From Caryophanales bacterium UBA3620 (GTDB lineage Bacteria; Bacillota_I; Bacilli_A; RF39; UBA660), in the NCBI GenBank assembly GCA_002375205.1, contig DFLL01000045.1, positions 1 through 13,585 on the forward strand: 13,585 nucleotides of DNA. Direction: 5' to 3'. The notes beneath the pieces are model-generated. The model ran no database searches and was not told where the DNA came from. It worked only from the letters and a program-made list of their open reading frames with translations. The position numbers and the translations under genes were made by a program. Every line of letters begins with the position of its first letter. Position 1 is the stretch's first letter. Shown one piece after another: positions 11,812-13,585 of this stretch.

Positions 11812-13585
11812 TTCTTCTCTATTTCTTTAATAATCTTATCAAACAATTCATTTAAATAATAAATGAAATGTTTCTCATTTTTAGTAATATCAAGTAATAT
11901 ATGAATCTTTTTATCTTTATAAGAAAACTTAAAGTTCTTATTAATATCATAAGCATCAAAGAATAACTTCTCTCCATCTATTTTAGAAGAAGCAACAACA
12001 GGTAGCACTACTTCTATAAAGTTCTTAGACTGTTTTGATTCCTTAATACCAAGTATCTTAGCCTGCTTTTCAAACCATTCCTCATGCATATAAATAACCA
12101 TCTCATCAGTAACCCTACCAAATCTATCTTCAAGTACATTCTTAAGATTAATAATATCCTCTTCACTATTAATATCATTAATCATCTTATGAATCTCAAT
12201 CTTAATCTCATCATCTGGAGCATATTCATTAGTAATATGTGTTTCAACTTCGATTAAAGGCTTAATATTAGTATCTTCTTCTTCTATCTTAATACCCTTT
12301 AATTTATCAACTTCTTCTTTAAGCATTTTTAAATATAAATCAATACCAATACTATCAATAAAACCAGACTGTTCACTACCAAGAATATCACCAGCACCTC
12401 TTATCGATAAATCTCTCATAGCAATCTTAAAACCACTACCAAGTTCCGTAAATTCTTTAATAGTATTAAGTCTCTTAACAGCTAAATCATTAAGTTCTTT
12501 TCTATTATCATACATAAGATATGCATAACCTATCCTATCACTTCTACCAATTCTACCTCTAATCTGATAAAGTTGCGATAAACCAAATCTATCAGCATCA
12601 AGAATAATTAAAGTATTCACGTTCGGTATATCAATGCCAGTCTCAATAATAGTAGTGCATAGTAAAATATCAAATTCATGATTAATAAAATCACTCATAA
12701 CATCTTCAATATCTTCTTTACTCATTCTACCATGAGCATATCTTACTTTAGCTTCCGGTACTATATCATTAATAAAGGAGATTCTACTATCAAGTTTATC
12801 AATATTATTACATAGCATAAATACTTGACCACCACGAGATAACTCTTTATAGATAGCATCCTTAATAATATTCTTATTCTCAGGTATTACATAAGTCTGA
12901 ATAGGTCTTCTCTTTTCTGGAGGAGTCTCAATAAGAGCTAGTCCTCTAACCCCAGACATCGACATCTGAAGAGTTCTCGGAATAGGCGTAGCACTAAGAG
13001 TTAATACATCAATATTATTCTTATATCTCTTAATCTTCTCTTTATGAACAACACCAAATCTCTGCTCCTCGTCAATAATAAGTAATCCTAAGTCCTTAAA
13101 ATCAACCTTATCATTTAATAACTTATGTGTACCAAATAAAATATCAATCTTACCTTCTTTTAATTTACTATAAATTTCATTCTGTTTCTTAACACTAGTA
13201 AATCTATTAAGTAAAGCAATATTAACCGGAACATCACTAAATCTATCTAATGCTGAATTATATTGCTGATTAGATAAAATAGTCGTTGGGCATAAATAAG
13301 CAACCTGTTTACCATCATTAACGGCCTTAAAGATAGCCCTAAAAGCAACCTCTGTCTTACCATAACCAACATCACCACATAAAAGCATATCCATCGGCTT
13401 ATCACTTTCCATAGCCTTCTTAATAATTTCTGTTGCTCTTATCTGATCCGAAGTAGGTTCATACTGAAATTTACTCTCAAACATAATCTGATTCTCATCA
13501 TCTACTGAAAAAGCATATCCTTTAGCCATTTCCCTCTCTACTGATAACTTCATTAAGTCTCCAGCAATACTCTCTAATTTCTTTC
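11808..13585 (-). CDS. mfd: Transcription-repair coupling factor Mfd (5' end beyond the right edge)
   Basis: The visible 591 residues are the C-terminal half of Mfd, which removes stalled RNA polymerase at DNA lesions and recruits UvrA. The reading frame is open to the window edge (KKLESIAGDLMKLS), so the first ATG inside it, at 13553, is internal. The RecG-like translocase has Walker A GDVGYGKTEVA at visible residues 70-80, LLIIDEEQRFG (DEEQ box at 171-174), LSATPIPRTLQMS, and then TTIIETGIDIPN, RFGLSQLYQIRGRIGRS and the TRG-region ELGSGFKIAMRDLSIRGAGDILG. The C-terminal TRCF/D7 regulatory domain follows, ending HFIYYLNELFDKIIKEIEKN. The UvrB-like and RNA polymerase-binding domains lie outside. 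The stop overlaps a terminator. Confidence 0.96.
   Translation of the reverse strand, partial: KKLESIAGDLMKLSVEREMAKGYAFSVDDENQIMFESKFQYEPTSDQIRATEIIKKAMESDKPMDMLLCGDVGYGKTEVAFRAIFKAVNDGKQVAYLCPTTILSNQQYNSALDRFSDVPVNIALLNRFTSVKKQNEIYSKLKEGKIDILFGTHKLLNDKVDFKDLGLLIIDEEQRFGVVHKEKIKRYKNNIDVLTLSATPIPRTLQMSMSGVRGLALIETPPEKRRPIQTYVIPENKNIIKDAIYKELSRGGQVFMLCNNIDKLDSRISFINDIVPEAKVRYAHGRMSKEDIEDVMSDFINHEFDILLCTTIIETGIDIPNVNTLIILDADRFGLSQLYQIRGRIGRSDRIGYAYLMYDNRKELNDLAVKRLNTIKEFTELGSGFKIAMRDLSIRGAGDILGSEQSGFIDSIGIDLYLKMLKEEVDKLKGIKIEEEDTNIKPLIEVETHITNEYAPDDEIKIEIHKMINDINSEEDIINLKNVLEDRFGRVTDEMVIYMHEEWFEKQAKILGIKESKQSKNFIEVVLPVVASSKIDGEKLFFDAYDINKNFKFSYKDKKIHILLDITKNEKHFIYYLNELFDKIIKEIEKN

Noticed and set aside
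1..13585. Mycoplasma-type genetic code (TGA = Trp)
   Set aside because: All genes are full length when TGA is read as a stop, and Trp positions such as those in MetRS and the RDD protein use TGG.
1..13585. Mobile element, CRISPR array, tRNA/rRNA genes or a defence island
   Set aside because: No transposase, integrase, regular repeat-spacer pattern or tRNA-like cloverleaf was seen. Apart from the 10734-11184 gap, the window is packed with core genes.

Overview
The window looks like chromosomal core sequence from a low-GC Gram-positive bacterium (Bacilli, Erysipelotrichia or a related Mollicutes-side lineage) that sporulates or descends from sporulating ancestors. The evidence is strong AT bias, three sporulation genes (spoIID, spoIIQ, spoVT), an Mbl-type MreB, a T-box leader, Shine-Dalgarno sites of the AGGAGG/AGGTGA type, and gene neighbourhoods known from Bacillus. 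All 17 genes lie on the minus strand, so transcription runs from right to left. None of the 16 visible stop codons is TGA, although Trp is encoded by TGG.

Layout in transcription order (right to left). (1) mfd, truncated by the right edge, ends in a terminator. spoVT follows, with a TTG start and its own terminator. (2) A gap of about 450 nt (10734-11184) holds an unassigned, less AT-rich structured block, three copies of TTTTGTC, an extended -10 promoter and a T-box riboswitch whose specifier codon reads AUG (Met). The T-box leads a two-gene operon of a dUTPase-like gene and metG. (3) A short two-helix membrane protein gene sits between its own promoter and terminator. tatD follows, then a 3D-domain secreted protein with its own near-consensus promoter, then a MazG-like pyrophosphohydrolase and a GAAA-loop terminator. 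(4) The sporulation/cell-shape block is spoIID, spoIIQ (with a sigma-F-like promoter), a terminator, mbl, rpiB and a DUF1146 membrane protein. (5) An unrecognised 162-aa gene sits between a perfect sigma-A promoter and a terminator. dusB, an RDD membrane protein and lysS (cut by the left edge) follow.

The genes serve translation (metG, lysS, dusB), DNA repair and nucleotide hygiene (mfd, dUTPase, MazG-like, possibly tatD), envelope shape and sporulation (mbl, spoIID, spoIIQ, spoVT, the 3D protein) and pentose metabolism (rpiB). The packing is tight: several intrinsic terminators include the stop codon of the gene they end, and one -35 box begins directly after a stop codon.

I found no mobile element, CRISPR array, tRNA, rRNA or defence system. 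The points that most merit a second look are the Met T-box placed ahead of a dUTPase, the unexplained structured block upstream of it, a SpoIIQ that has lost two LytM active-site histidines, the terminators laid over stop codons, the absence of TGA stops, and the unrecognised gene with a consensus promoter.
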